In this document: one piece after another, positions 15,520 to 24,696 of the stretch | Position numbering within the stretch: the first letter of the stretch is position 1 | Layout of the letters: every line of letters starts with the position of its first letter | Assembly (NCBI GenBank): GCA_035508275.1 | Contig: DATJNI010000011.1 | Coordinates: 1-55,256 of the forward strand | DNA: 55,256 nucleotides | Direction: 5' to 3' | Origin: DATJNI01 sp035508275 | Lineage (GTDB): Bacteria; Patescibacteriota; Saccharimonadia; Saccharimonadales; UBA4665 | The notes under the pieces: model-generated | The model's input: only the letters and a program-made list of their open reading frames with translations | Database searches by the model: none | Told to the model about the DNA's origin: nothing | Program-made: the position numbers and the translations under genes

Positions 15520-16262
15520 CAGACTCAAAGCATCTTGTGACGGTAATAATACCTTGCCATAACGAGGAAGCAAGTATCGCTAAAGTAATTGAAGGCTTTA
15601 AAAAAGGCATGCTTGGCAAAGACTCCTTTACTTTTGACACTTTAGTTGTAGACAACAACTCCACCGATAAAACCGCCGAGATAGCCAAAGAAGCTGGCGT
15701 ACGGGTCATTAATGAGCCTCGTAAAGGCAAAGGCTACGCTATGCGTACCGGATTTAAGAATATAGACCCTAACGCAGAATACGTAGTTATGATTGACGGC
15801 GATGACACCTACCGACCTGAAGAGGTTATGCGTTTACTTGAACCCCTTCACAGTGATTTCTGCGATGTTGTTGTTGGATCCAGGCTTGGCGGCAAGATCC
15901 ATGGTGATGCAATGAATTTTGTTAACCGTGGCGGAAACTGGATTTACACCTTTCTAGTTAGAATCATATACAGACTAAACGTTACCGATGTTTTAAGTGG
16001 TTACGTAGCTTGGAAGAGAAGAGTTATAGACAACCTAGAGCCACACTTAAGAAGCCAAGGATTCGCTATTGAAATGGAGATGATCACTAAAATGTCTAAG
16101 CTTGATGTTGGACTCTACTCAGTTCCCATTAGTTATCACCAAAGAAGTGGCTTCTCAAGCCTTAAGCCCTTCCATGATGGCGCTAAGATTCTTAAAACGT
16201 TTAGTAAAAACTTAAGGTGGAGCTACTCTAAAAACATAGACGATCTAGAAAAAGAGATCTAA
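15516..16262 (+). CDS. GT2 glycosyltransferase, polyprenyl-phosphate sugar transferase type
   Basis: 248 residues, GT-A fold. VTVIIPCHNEE opens the protein, VVDNNSTDKTAE is the nucleotide-sugar binding segment, and VMIDGDDTYRPEE carries the metal-binding acidic motif. RKGKGYAMRTGF and DVLSGYVAWKRR are typical of dolichol/undecaprenyl-phosphate mannosyl- or glucosyltransferases (DPM1/GtrB group). There is no C-terminal membrane pair, so this is the compact soluble type. It probably loads a sugar on a lipid carrier at the inner face of the membrane to feed later steps of the cluster. The donor sugar is not known. Confidence 0.85.
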   Translation: MTDSKHLVTVIIPCHNEEASIAKVIEGFKKGMLGKDSFTFDTLVVDNNSTDKTAEIAKEAGVRVINEPRKGKGYAMRTGFKNIDPNAEYVVMIDGDDTYRPEEVMRLLEPLHSDFCDVVVGSRLGGKIHGDAMNFVNRGGNWIYTFLVRIIYRLNVTDVLSGYVAWKRRVIDNLEPHLRSQGFAIEMEMITKMSKLDVGLYSVPISYHQRSGFSSLKPFHDGAKILKTFSKNLRWSYSKNIDDLEKEI

Positions 16263-16311
16263 TGTTAGGGCGTTACTCTCAGGATTGTCTTGGCAAGGTG
16301 AGGTCTCAAAG

Positions 16312-17436
16312 ATGAAGGTATTGATAGTGGTTACTCACTTCCCCCCTCACCTAAGTGGGCTGGGAGTTGTGGCGGAGCAACAGGCTAAACGTTTGGCCAG
16401 CTTAGGCTACGAGGTTAGCGTTCTAACAAGCGACTGTAGCTCAAAGCCCGGCAAAGAGGAAAGGGAAGGGTATGTAATATACAGGGTTAGGGCTTCTAAT
16501 TTTCTTGAGGACCACATGGGGGCACCATATCCAATCTTTTCGCCAACGATTCTATATAAAGCTCGGAAGTTAGCGAAAGAGTCAGACGTAATACACCTTC
16601 ATGACTCATTCTATATATCGTCGTTCGTTGTAGCGTTCTGGGCTAAACTCTATAGAAAGCCCTTTGTCGTGACGCAACATATCGCCATAATCCCTCATCC
16701 CAGTGCTTTTGCTATGTTAGGGCAAAAGGTGATGTATAAAACAGCCGGTAAGTTTGTTCTGCGTAACAGCAAGAAAGTCATCATATTAAATGATAGGGTT
16801 AAGCAGTTTATTATTAATCTAGGCATACCAACAAGGAAGATAGCGAACATCAACAATGGTGTGGATTTTAACGTCTTCTATCCAGTCAGGGGTGTAGAAA
16901 AGAGCAAGATTAGAAGTAAATATAGACTCCCCGACAATAAAGTTTTAGCTTTGTTTGTCGGTCGTTTTGTACCAAAAAAAGGTTTCCTTAAATTGATGGA
17001 CGCCTTGAGCGGAGATTATGCGATTGTCTTTGTAGGCGGCGAAAGACCACGATCTATCAAATTTGATGGACGTACATACTTTCTAGGCGCACTACCACAA
17101 CTTCAGACAGCAGAGGCTTATAAGGCATGTGATATTTTTATACTGCCGTCGGAAGGAGAAGGGTTTCCACTTTCAGTTCAAGAAGCAATGGCTTCGGGGC
17201 TGCCAGTCGTTACCTCTAACGACCGTGGCTATGACTCTTATGCTTTTGACGAGAATCTACTATTTTTAATAAAACCTGAGGCCGTATATATAAAAAGCAC
17301 ACTGACTAGGTTGGCAAAAGACGAGATGTTACGTAAATGCATGGGCGAGTATTCATATATGTATGCTAAGGAGCATTTTAGTTGGGAAGATAATATTAAC
17401 AAACTTACTACTTTGTATGGAAAATTAACGGTCTAA
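16312..17436 (+). CDS. GT4 family glycosyltransferase
   Basis: About 374 residues with the GT-B fold. The N-terminal MKVLIVVTHFPPHLSGLGVV is the acceptor-side Rossmann start. The C-terminal half contains ALFVGRFVPKKG and the GT4 signature EGEGFPLSVQEAMASGLPVV (EX7E, donor binding). I chose ATG 16312 because AGGTGAGG at 16297-16304 gives a ribosome binding site and the protein then starts exactly at the first strand; a TTG at 16285 adds nine atypical residues. It adds a nucleotide-activated sugar to a lipid-linked acceptor in the cytoplasm. Base composition is more A+T-rich than in neighbouring housekeeping genes. Confidence 0.85.
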   Translation: MKVLIVVTHFPPHLSGLGVVAEQQAKRLASLGYEVSVLTSDCSSKPGKEEREGYVIYRVRASNFLEDHMGAPYPIFSPTILYKARKLAKESDVIHLHDSFYISSFVVAFWAKLYRKPFVVTQHIAIIPHPSAFAMLGQKVMYKTAGKFVLRNSKKVIILNDRVKQFIINLGIPTRKIANINNGVDFNVFYPVRGVEKSKIRSKYRLPDNKVLALFVGRFVPKKGFLKLMDALSGDYAIVFVGGERPRSIKFDGRTYFLGALPQLQTAEAYKACDIFILPSEGEGFPLSVQEAMASGLPVVTSNDRGYDSYAFDENLLFLIKPEAVYIKSTLTRLAKDEMLRKCMGEYSYMYAKEHFSWEDNINKLTTLYGKLTV

Positions 17437-17505
17437 TCTTATGAGATTAAATATCTGTTTTGTAAAGTATGCTACATTCGGAAAGATCATTTGGTGGTAT
17501 GCACG

Positions 17506-19719
17506 ATGAAAATCGTAATTGTTACGCCCTATTTTTATCCTAAAATTGGCGGCTTAGAGATGCACACCTACCATATTGCTAAGGGCTTAAAGAAAAGGGG
17601 TCATGCGGTTACGGTAGTTACGACCCAGCACGAAAAAAAGTTAAAAAGCGTGGACAGTTCTTCGGGCATTAAAGTGATACGACTCAAACCAATGTTTAAA
17701 ATATCTAACACTCCAGTTAATATTCTTTGGTTTTTTAAGGTCAGGAGGATCATTAAAAAAGAGGATCCGGACATTATCGAAGCTCATTCTCCAGTCGTCG
17801 GACTTGCCGATCTCGCCTATTTAAGCAGAGGAAACAGAATATTTGTCATAAAGTATCATGCGGGTAGTCAGAAAAAAGGTAAGATTCACACCGACATATT
17901 TATAGGCTTTTACGAGAGATACTTGTTAAAAAGAATATTTTTGAAGTCTGATGGAGTAATGGCGGTATATCCGCAATTTGTCACAGTCTTGATAAAGGAC
18001 AGAAGAGAAGTGGCTTTTATCCCGCCCGGGGTAGACGCCAGCAAATTTAAACATATAAAAAAAGAAGAGGTAAGACAAACGGACATATTATTCGTGGGGA
18101 GGGTAGAGAAGTCGTCTGAATGGAAGGGTATAGATTTGTTACTTGAAGCAGTAAAAGAGATTAGTCAAACAAACCGAGAGATAAAGCTGAATATTGTTGG
18201 CGAGGGCGATGCGCTCAACTTTTACAAAAATAAAACTCGGGAGATGAATATTCAAAAAAATGTAATATTTTCTGGAGCTCTAAAGGGCCAAGATTTAGTA
18301 AAGGCGTACAACAACACAAAAGTTCTTGTACTGCCTTCCAAAACATCAGCAGAGTCTTTCGGAGGGGTTCTCATAGAAGCTATGGCCTGCGAAACACCAG
18401 TAGTAGGATCTAACATTGGAGGAATTCCGAATGTAATAATTGATGATGTAAACGGCTATTTATTTAAGGCTAACGATGTTATTGACTTAGTCAAAAGTAT
18501 AAATCTTTTGTTAAATAATCCTGGCAAGTCTCTAGAATTAGGCAAATATGGACGTGCCTATGTGAAAAAAAACTTTACTATTGAGCATCTTGTTGAGAGA
18601 ACGGAGGCTTATTTGTATACGCTGATGAATCCCAGGATAAAACATATTACGCCTACCTATCTTCCGTCTATAGGAGGAGTACAAACTGTCGTGTATCAAC
18701 TAGCCAAGCGTCAACATGAAAAGGGACTTGGAGTGGAGGTGGTCACTTCGAATAACAAAGCATCTCATAAGAGGCAAGATGATGAAAAATTCAAAGTAAC
18801 TCGACTAACCTCAATTAAATTTGCTCACACAAATATCATGTTTGGACTTTTCCGAAACATCCTAAACTCTCCCAAAAACACTATTCTACATATTCACGTA
18901 GCTCAAGCAGGCATTCCGGAGGTGTCACTGCTGGCAGCGAAAATAAAGAAAATACCAATAATAATGCATGTCCACACGGATGTTGAAAGGTCGGGAACGT
19001 TGGGCTATTTTCTACCCCTATATAAGGCGATATTCTTAAGAAACGCCCTAAAATACTCAGACTGCGTTATTGCATTAAGTTCTTCTCAACAAGAGCTTCT
19101 ATTGAGAAAGTATAAGCTAGGCAATAAAGTTGCTGTCGTGCCAAATGGCGTAGATGAGGCGTTCTTCATCAATAAGAAATTTAACAAAAATGTAAGTACA
19201 CTCAACTTACTTTATGTGGGTAGATTGAGCACTGAGAAAAACGTTGATAAAGTGATTGAAGCAGTCAGCGCAACAAAGGTACCGATACAATTTGATATTG
19301 TAGGAGATGGACCGCTTCGAGATAAATTAAGCGCCAACGTCCCCCAAGAGCACAGAAAGATGATCAAGTTCCATGGAGCAAAAATGCAAGACGAGATCAT
19401 TGACTTTCTGAAAAGTACAGACATTTTTATTCTTTTTTCCGATTACGAAGGGCAAAGTCTTGCGCTATTGGAGGCTATGGCCACATGTACCCCCGTAATA
19501 ACCTCAAATTTTTATGGAGCAAAAGAGATTGTTTCGTCTAGAGGATTCGTTGTGGAAAGTAGTGTGAGCGAATTGACGGGACTGTTAGAGAAATTATACG
19601 CTAAGCCCGAGATAATTATTCCAATGATTAACAATTTAAAGAGCACTCGAGAAACTTTAGGTTGGGATAGGTCGGTTAACAAATTAACGCAGATTTATGA
19701 TGAAATTTACCGTCGTTAA
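17506..19719 (+). CDS. tandem GT4-GT4 fusion glycosyltransferase
   Basis: 737 residues made of two complete GT4 enzymes. Module 1 (1 to about 373) starts MKIVIVTPYFYPKIGG and has SAESFGGVLIEAMACETPVV. Module 2 starts at about residue 374 (MNPRIKHITPTYLPSIGG) and has EGQSLALLEAMATCTPVI. Each keeps its own donor-site EX7E motif and glycine loop, so both should be active and may add two successive sugars. The junction carries an in-frame ATG (18625) that fits an ancestral gene start, which suggests fusion of two adjacent genes. ATG 17506 is preferred to GTG 17491 because the conserved strand begins there. The 3' end overlaps the next gene by 23 bases. Confidence 0.85.
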   Translation: MKIVIVTPYFYPKIGGLEMHTYHIAKGLKKRGHAVTVVTTQHEKKLKSVDSSSGIKVIRLKPMFKISNTPVNILWFFKVRRIIKKEDPDIIEAHSPVVGLADLAYLSRGNRIFVIKYHAGSQKKGKIHTDIFIGFYERYLLKRIFLKSDGVMAVYPQFVTVLIKDRREVAFIPPGVDASKFKHIKKEEVRQTDILFVGRVEKSSEWKGIDLLLEAVKEISQTNREIKLNIVGEGDALNFYKNKTREMNIQKNVIFSGALKGQDLVKAYNNTKVLVLPSKTSAESFGGVLIEAMACETPVVGSNIGGIPNVIIDDVNGYLFKANDVIDLVKSINLLLNNPGKSLELGKYGRAYVKKNFTIEHLVERTEAYLYTLMNPRIKHITPTYLPSIGGVQTVVYQLAKRQHEKGLGVEVVTSNNKASHKRQDDEKFKVTRLTSIKFAHTNIMFGLFRNILNSPKNTILHIHVAQAGIPEVSLLAAKIKKIPIIMHVHTDVERSGTLGYFLPLYKAIFLRNALKYSDCVIALSSSQQELLLRKYKLGNKVAVVPNGVDEAFFINKKFNKNVSTLNLLYVGRLSTEKNVDKVIEAVSATKVPIQFDIVGDGPLRDKLSANVPQEHRKMIKFHGAKMQDEIIDFLKSTDIFILFSDYEGQSLALLEAMATCTPVITSNFYGAKEIVSSRGFVVESSVSELTGLLEKLYAKPEIIIPMINNLKSTRETLGWDRSVNKLTQIYDEIYRR

Positions 19720-21925
19720 AAAATGCCCTAATGTCGTGCTATTGATCTTAGCAAACATAGTTTTATTGTCGCTAAGCATAATACTCCCACACTTTTACTC
19801 TTTTCCCTTCGTAATTTGTTATACCGTCTTGCTGCCAGGATTCTTGCTATACTCTTTAATTGTTAAAACGCTCGTATACTCTTGGTTCGCCACTCTAAAT
19901 ATTCTCGGGCTTGGACTGTTCTATCTCATAATCATCGCCTTGCTGGAGAATACTATCCTGCACTCTATAGGCACCTTTGAGCCGCTGAGACTACTCCCAC
20001 TATTAGCTTTCATAGGAGTATGCAATTTAGTGTTATCTACGGTTTGTAAAAAAAGGGTAAGTCTTCACAAGCCTAACTTTACTGGGTCAAAGAGGATTGA
20101 TTACCTGGCCGTAACTATTCCAATACTTTCCAACATACTAATTATTTTCGGGGCTATAAGGTTAAATAATTTTCAAAACAATGACCTTACTTTGACTGCT
20201 TATGCACTAATTGTCGCTGTATTCGTGTTTATTTTGTTTAAGCACGACAAGCTAAAAAGCTTTTCTATTGTTAGCTCACTATGGTTGTGCGGTCTAGGAA
20301 TAATCTTATCCGGCTGGCTACGTAGCAACTACGTGTCTGGCCCCGACATTAGCATGGAGTATGAGATATATCGAACAGTACTTAACTCTGGCTATTGGAG
20401 TATATCCGAATTTAAAGATGCATATAATGCCTGTCTGAGTGTTGGTCTACTAACTCCAGTTTTATCTGTTATTACAAAATTATCTGGCGCTCTTGTATTC
20501 AAGTTTGTCGTTCCTTTGATATACAGTCTTCTAGTACCGACGGTATACTTAATATCGAGAAGATTTTTGTCTACTGGGTTATCGGTTGCTGGAACAGTAT
20601 TCTTCATGGCACAGCCTGCTTTTGAAGTCTGGTGGAACATTCCTATCAGACAAGAAATTGCTTTTTTCTTTTTCGGCTTAATGATCCTTAATATGGTTTA
20701 CTCTAAAAGCCATAACGCAAACAGAGTGACTCTCTTTCTACTATTTCTATATGCCGTAATTTTAACTCATTACTCAACGGCCTACATAGCCGTAATCCTA
20801 TTTATATTAATTAATATTACGCATAGTGTGCTACTAAGAGGGGGTCGAGGAAAAAATGTAAAGGCAGACATCTACATACCGAGTCTAATAGTAATAATAA
20901 TGGCCACGGTTTCTGTATTTGCTTGGTATTCGCAAGTCACATACGGCTTTAATAATGTTACTGGGTTTATAGACAAAAGCATTAATAATCTGGGTGCAAT
21001 ATTTGAGAATGATAGCCAGGGGCAAGGACAATCATTTGCCAGCCAAATAGATTTCCTTAGTAAGCCGGGCACTGTAAGCACTAATTATAGGCAGCTTTCT
21101 ACCGAAATAAACAGAAATGCTAAAAGAGAATTTGGTGCCTCTAATTTACTTCATGGCACAAGCGAACTCCAATTACATAGCCCCTACCCTGAGAACAGTT
21201 TCTTCAGTAAACTTGGTACTTTAAGGCAATTTATTATAGTAATGAGTAAATTGGCTCTTCTTGTTGGTGTTGTTGCAATTTCATACATATCATTAAAAAC
21301 AAAAAAATTATTTTCATACTCAGTACTGGTGATAGCCTCGATCATATTTTTAGTGCTATCCTCTGTAATCCCATTCTTTTCAATAGACTACAGCCAGGCA
21401 AGGATGTACCAACAGCTCTTAATAGTGATGTCGGGAGCTATTGGCGGGATCACTCTAATAAAACGAGAGAAAAACAGCTACAGAATTTTGTCTTTGTTCG
21501 TAGTGGTCTATTTCTTCTTTAGTTTGTCTTTATATAGTCTTCTTTTTAGGAACAATAATACGCCAATGAATTTTAATAACTATGGAGAGGACTACAGCCT
21601 GTACTATGTTCATTCGTCAGATTATTTCGCAGCGAATTGGATAGCGGGAAACTACGACCATAAGTCGATTGTCGCCGATAGCTTTGCAGACTATAAATTA
21701 AGGCTGTCTGGGAATGCCAGCTTGAACAATAGGTTATGGCCATATTTGGTTACATCCACTATACCAAAAGATTCATATGTATTTTCTGACTATGCCAACT
21801 TACAGACTAAAACGTCCTTCACGGCGTATCAAGATGGAATAATTACTTATGTCTATCCGTATAAAGCTCTCAATAATAGCAAAAATTTGGTTTATTCGAA
21901 TAGCAAAGACATTGTATACAATTAA
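19697..21925 (+). CDS. large polytopic membrane protein, glycan-assembly type (unknown family)
   Basis: 742 residues with roughly 13-15 membrane helices over residues 10-610, then an external C-terminal domain of about 130 residues (YVHSSDYFAANWIAGNYDHKS). The pattern of many helices, a conserved acidic/aromatic external loop near residues 220-235 (GPDISMEYEIYRTV) and a soluble tail recalls GT-C glycosyltransferases or the archaeal DUF2206 type. No catalytic motif is certain. Position after three GT genes, with a 23-base overlap, points to transfer or polymerisation of the glycan outside the membrane. Two tandem ATGs (19697, 19700) are possible starts. It is A+T-rich like the rest of the cluster. 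Confidence 0.7.
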   Translation: MMKFTVVKKCPNVVLLILANIVLLSLSIILPHFYSFPFVICYTVLLPGFLLYSLIVKTLVYSWFATLNILGLGLFYLIIIALLENTILHSIGTFEPLRLLPLLAFIGVCNLVLSTVCKKRVSLHKPNFTGSKRIDYLAVTIPILSNILIIFGAIRLNNFQNNDLTLTAYALIVAVFVFILFKHDKLKSFSIVSSLWLCGLGIILSGWLRSNYVSGPDISMEYEIYRTVLNSGYWSISEFKDAYNACLSVGLLTPVLSVITKLSGALVFKFVVPLIYSLLVPTVYLISRRFLSTGLSVAGTVFFMAQPAFEVWWNIPIRQEIAFFFFGLMILNMVYSKSHNANRVTLFLLFLYAVILTHYSTAYIAVILFILINITHSVLLRGGRGKNVKADIYIPSLIVIIMATVSVFAWYSQVTYGFNNVTGFIDKSINNLGAIFENDSQGQGQSFASQIDFLSKPGTVSTNYRQLSTEINRNAKREFGASNLLHGTSELQLHSPYPENSFFSKLGTLRQFIIVMSKLALLVGVVAISYISLKTKKLFSYSVLVIASIIFLVLSSVIPFFSIDYSQARMYQQLLIVMSGAIGGITLIKREKNSYRILSLFVVVYFFFSLSLYSLLFRNNNTPMNFNNYGEDYSLYYVHSSDYFAANWIAGNYDHKSIVADSFADYKLRLSGNASLNNRLWPYLVTSTIPKDSYVFSDYANLQTKTSFTAYQDGIITYVYPYKALNNSKNLVYSNSKDIVYN

Positions 21926-21934
21926 GACAGTAGA

Positions 21935-23206
21935 CTAGTTTATATAATTGTAACGTTTGCTGAAGTAGAATAGATATGTAAGCACAATCATTTCCGCTAG
22001 CAGGATTACTATACCTACCCACCACATATGCAATTGTAGTTTGAGTACAATAAAAGCGCCAAATAAAACCATAAAACTATAAACGGTATATATGTAGCTT
22101 ACTTTACTTAAGTTTTCCCTTACCCTAAACAATGTCATAAGAACGTAGTTGACAGACTTAGGTACGGAAACGATGGACAGTAGAAGTAGTAGAACATATC
22201 CGTTAGTAGCGTACTGATTGCCAAATAGCCCTAATATAAACCACCCAAACAGGAATAATATTAATATGGCGGGTAACAGCATGAAAATTATGAAGCGCAC
22301 ACTTTTAAGAGCACTGGCGTTTAAGCTGTCCTTATCCCCCGCTCCTTCGGCAAAAAGCGACAATGAAGTTGCCTGAGGTATCACTACCAAGCCATTTGTG
22401 ATAGTGGTAACTATATAAAAATAGGCAGCATACCTTGCCCCACTTGTGATTAAAATAACTGAAGGCAAGAAATAGGTTGGTAAAACAGAAAATGTATTAA
22501 TTAAGTAGCTGTGAGACGTGTAATTTCTTAATTTAGTCAGTAACTCAAGATTTATCTTGGGCGAATAGCTATAGTTAAAAATAACCCTCATCGCTATAAG
22601 GCTAAGCACCAAAGCAATTGAAATGGATAGTGCATGAGAAATTAATAATCCTTTAATGCCCAAGTTCACAAGTAAAAGTACTAATAATATCCGCGTTATA
22701 CCAAAGACGATATTGATTATTAATATAAATTCCGATCTTTTTATTGCGATGAAAAGATTGTTAGTTAGGCTGTTCCAAACGTTGATCACGTAGAAGATTA
22801 TAAGCAGGCACACTGCTAAAACAGAGCTGTCCAGGAAGTCATACTTTTTAGTAGTTATTTTAAGTATGGTTACGTAGATGACAGAAACCAAAACAGACAT
22901 AATGGCAGTGGACGTTAAAGCCGTATTGGATATAGATTTAATATTTTTTGTTTTTGCAACATGCCTTATTATTGCGCTGTCAAAGCCCAACGCACTAAAT
23001 AAGGCGATAATGCTTGATGCGGCAATTAATGTGGCCGCTATACCAACATCAACCGTTGTATATCTACGTGCAGCAATGATCCAAAATATAAATCCCAGTA
23101 CGCTAAGGCAAGCAGTATTTAGCATCAAATATATAGAATTCCTATATAAACTATCACGCATAAAATGCCGATAAGTTCTTGGCGTTAGTCTTCTTGTAGC
23201 ATCCAT
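21935..23206 (-). CDS. polysaccharide flippase, Wzx/MATE-like (MOP superfamily)
   Basis: 423 residues with about 12 membrane helices and few charged residues. The first part (NSIYLMLNTACLSVLGFIFW, then ARRYTTVDVGIAATLIAAS) is the standard start of O-antigen/teichoic-acid exporter family proteins, where a short amphipathic segment and GxA-type helices precede the pore. Members flip lipid-linked oligosaccharide across the cytoplasmic membrane. It is the last gene of a minus-strand trio and its ATG lies 22 bases inside the end of the exosortase-like gene, so the two are translationally linked. It converges with the polytopic gene (9 bases between stops). Confidence 0.85.
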   Translation of the reverse strand: MDATRRLTPRTYRHFMRDSLYRNSIYLMLNTACLSVLGFIFWIIAARRYTTVDVGIAATLIAASSIIALFSALGFDSAIIRHVAKTKNIKSISNTALTSTAIMSVLVSVIYVTILKITTKKYDFLDSSVLAVCLLIIFYVINVWNSLTNNLFIAIKRSEFILIINIVFGITRILLVLLLVNLGIKGLLISHALSISIALVLSLIAMRVIFNYSYSPKINLELLTKLRNYTSHSYLINTFSVLPTYFLPSVILITSGARYAAYFYIVTTITNGLVVIPQATSLSLFAEGAGDKDSLNASALKSVRFIIFMLLPAILILFLFGWFILGLFGNQYATNGYVLLLLLSIVSVPKSVNYVLMTLFRVRENLSKVSYIYTVYSFMVLFGAFIVLKLQLHMWWVGIVILLAEMIVLTYLFYFSKRYNYIN

Positions 23207-24129
23207 TTGTAGCTAACCGCCCAAAATATTAGTGAGTACAATATAAAGAAGACCATTCCTGCGTAAGTATGGAACAAACTAAAAGCTATCTTGGGGTTTA
23301 CGTAGTACCCACCTAGAATCAAAATAAACACTCTCAATATATTAAAGATAAGCAGAACTATTAGTCCAACAGGAAAAATGTAGAGGTACTTTTTGTGGTT
23401 CAGCACCCTCCAATCAAGTATCCCTACTAGCGCGTAAAGAGCCGAAAACAAGGCAATAGATTCAATGCCGGAACAGTACTCTGCAATATTTATCCCGAAC
23501 TTGCTAAATACAAGAGTCCTAGGAAGAACAATAGTAGAGGGTATACCCAAGATACCCATAAGCCATTTAACGCAGTGCAGTACTATGCCGGAGAGGAATT
23601 GCCATAATCCATAAACCAGGTACAGGAATGCATAGAATCCAATTATCAACAATAGAGCTATCTTTAGCTCCTTCTTGTAGGCTTTGGCTAGAGTTCTGAG
23701 GTTCGATGGTCCAAAACAGCCTCCAAGAGCAAAGATTATGCTGCCTACTATTGAGGCGTTAATAAAAAGAGGCCAACCACTACCGGTTTGCCCAGAAATT
23801 AGCTTGCCGACACCATACCAAGCTCCATAAAAGGTAAGTAGCGATAGGACCAACCAAATAATGTTGGTTTTACGCCAGCTAGCCAATGTCACGTGCTTCG
23901 AGTTTCTATAGATAAGTAGCGCCAGAGCAAGTACCCCAAACAAAAGAGACTTCCCTAGACCACCGTAAATTTCAAAGCCGTCTTTATTAACCAAACCATG
24001 ACTAATAATTCTTGGACCTAGGAAACCTGAGTAGATAATAAAGATAGCAAGAAAAACTGCTGCCCTTTTGTAGATCTGGACAGCAGTTTTGTTGTGTTTT
24101 AAGAAATCGTGTTTAGGCTTCGTGACCAC
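23185..24129 (-). CDS. exosortase/archaeosortase family transpeptidase
   Basis: 314 residues with about eight membrane helices. The three invariant features of the family are present in order: catalytic Cys219 in AEYCSGIES, Arg266 in FNILRVFIL and His287 in LFHTYAGMVFF. Enzymes of this type cut exported proteins at a C-terminal tripartite signal and join them to a lipid or surface glycan. The presumed substrate is the adjacent upstream gene, which ends in a VPEFG signal and overlaps it by 17 bases. The start is GTG at 24129 with no ribosome binding site, consistent with translational coupling. No EpsI-type domain is fused. Confidence 0.82.
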   Translation of the reverse strand: MVTKPKHDFLKHNKTAVQIYKRAAVFLAIFIIYSGFLGPRIISHGLVNKDGFEIYGGLGKSLLFGVLALALLIYRNSKHVTLASWRKTNIIWLVLSLLTFYGAWYGVGKLISGQTGSGWPLFINASIVGSIIFALGGCFGPSNLRTLAKAYKKELKIALLLIIGFYAFLYLVYGLWQFLSGIVLHCVKWLMGILGIPSTIVLPRTLVFSKFGINIAEYCSGIESIALFSALYALVGILDWRVLNHKKYLYIFPVGLIVLLIFNILRVFILILGGYYVNPKIAFSLFHTYAGMVFFILYSLIFWAVSYKWMLQED

Positions 24130-24559
24130 TTGCGTGACGTCGACGTACTACTAGGAAAGCTCCACCGCCAATCATAGCTGCAGAAGCTGCTGTAATTAAG
24201 CCAAACTCTGGTACTAGAGAAACGTTCAGTAGTGCAACATTTAACTTGTTAGTCTCTTCAGTTGCTGTACCGCTGACACTACCACTCTCGCCGCCCTTAG
24301 TAGCAGTTACGTTAATAGATGCGCCAGTTGGGCAAAAATTCTGCTGGATGTTAACCAGGTATGTTCCTGTGCTGTTGCTCTTGGTTGTTTTAGTCTTAGT
24401 ACCACAAGTAACTACGACTGACGCCTTAGATACAGGGTTGCCGCCTTCAGTCACAACACCACTGATTGATGTTTGCGAAGGTGCCGCAAAGCTTGTAGCT
24501 GGTATAAGTAAAGCTAGTACCGCTCCACTTGCCAATGCTGATAGTAATTTCTTCTTCAT
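24113..24559 (-). CDS. exported VPEFG-tailed surface protein, likely exosortase substrate
   Basis: 148 residues in three parts: a signal peptide (MKKKLLSALASGAVLALLIP, likely cut after SFA near residue 25), one small strand-rich domain of about 85 residues resembling carboxypeptidase-regulatory/CNA-B-like folds (ISGVVTEGGNPVSKASVVV; Cys52 and Cys76 could form a disulfide), and a C-terminal sorting signal. The last is VPEFG (116-120), a hydrophobic helix and a basic tail RRRHASGHEA. This matches the PEP-CTERM/PEF-CTERM design. AAGGAG lies six bases before the ATG. With its processing enzyme encoded next, this is a dedicated one-enzyme, one-substrate unit. The body is Ser/Thr-rich and could carry glycan. 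Confidence 0.82.
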   Translation of the reverse strand: MKKKLLSALASGAVLALLIPATSFAAPSQTSISGVVTEGGNPVSKASVVVTCGTKTKTTKSNSTGTYLVNIQQNFCPTGASINVTATKGGESGSVSGTATEETNKLNVALLNVSLVPEFGLITAASAAMIGGGAFLVVRRRHASGHEA

Positions 24560-24682
24560 GCTTAACTCCTTAACACACCCTTGATAACACTTTAGTAATA
24601 ATATAATGCTCTTTTATGGCGCTCTTGGCAACATTTATATGTTGTATTTTTAGACATCTCTGTATTAGTGATTCATTATTGA

Positions 24683-24688
24683 TATAAT
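24683..24688 (+). promoter_or_regulatory. -10 box (TATAAT), near-leaderless
   Basis: A perfect TATAAT ends eight bases before the GTG start at 24697, so the transcript should begin at or very near the start codon. No convincing -35 hexamer is visible. Confidence 0.55.
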
Positions 24689-24696
24689 TAATCGAC

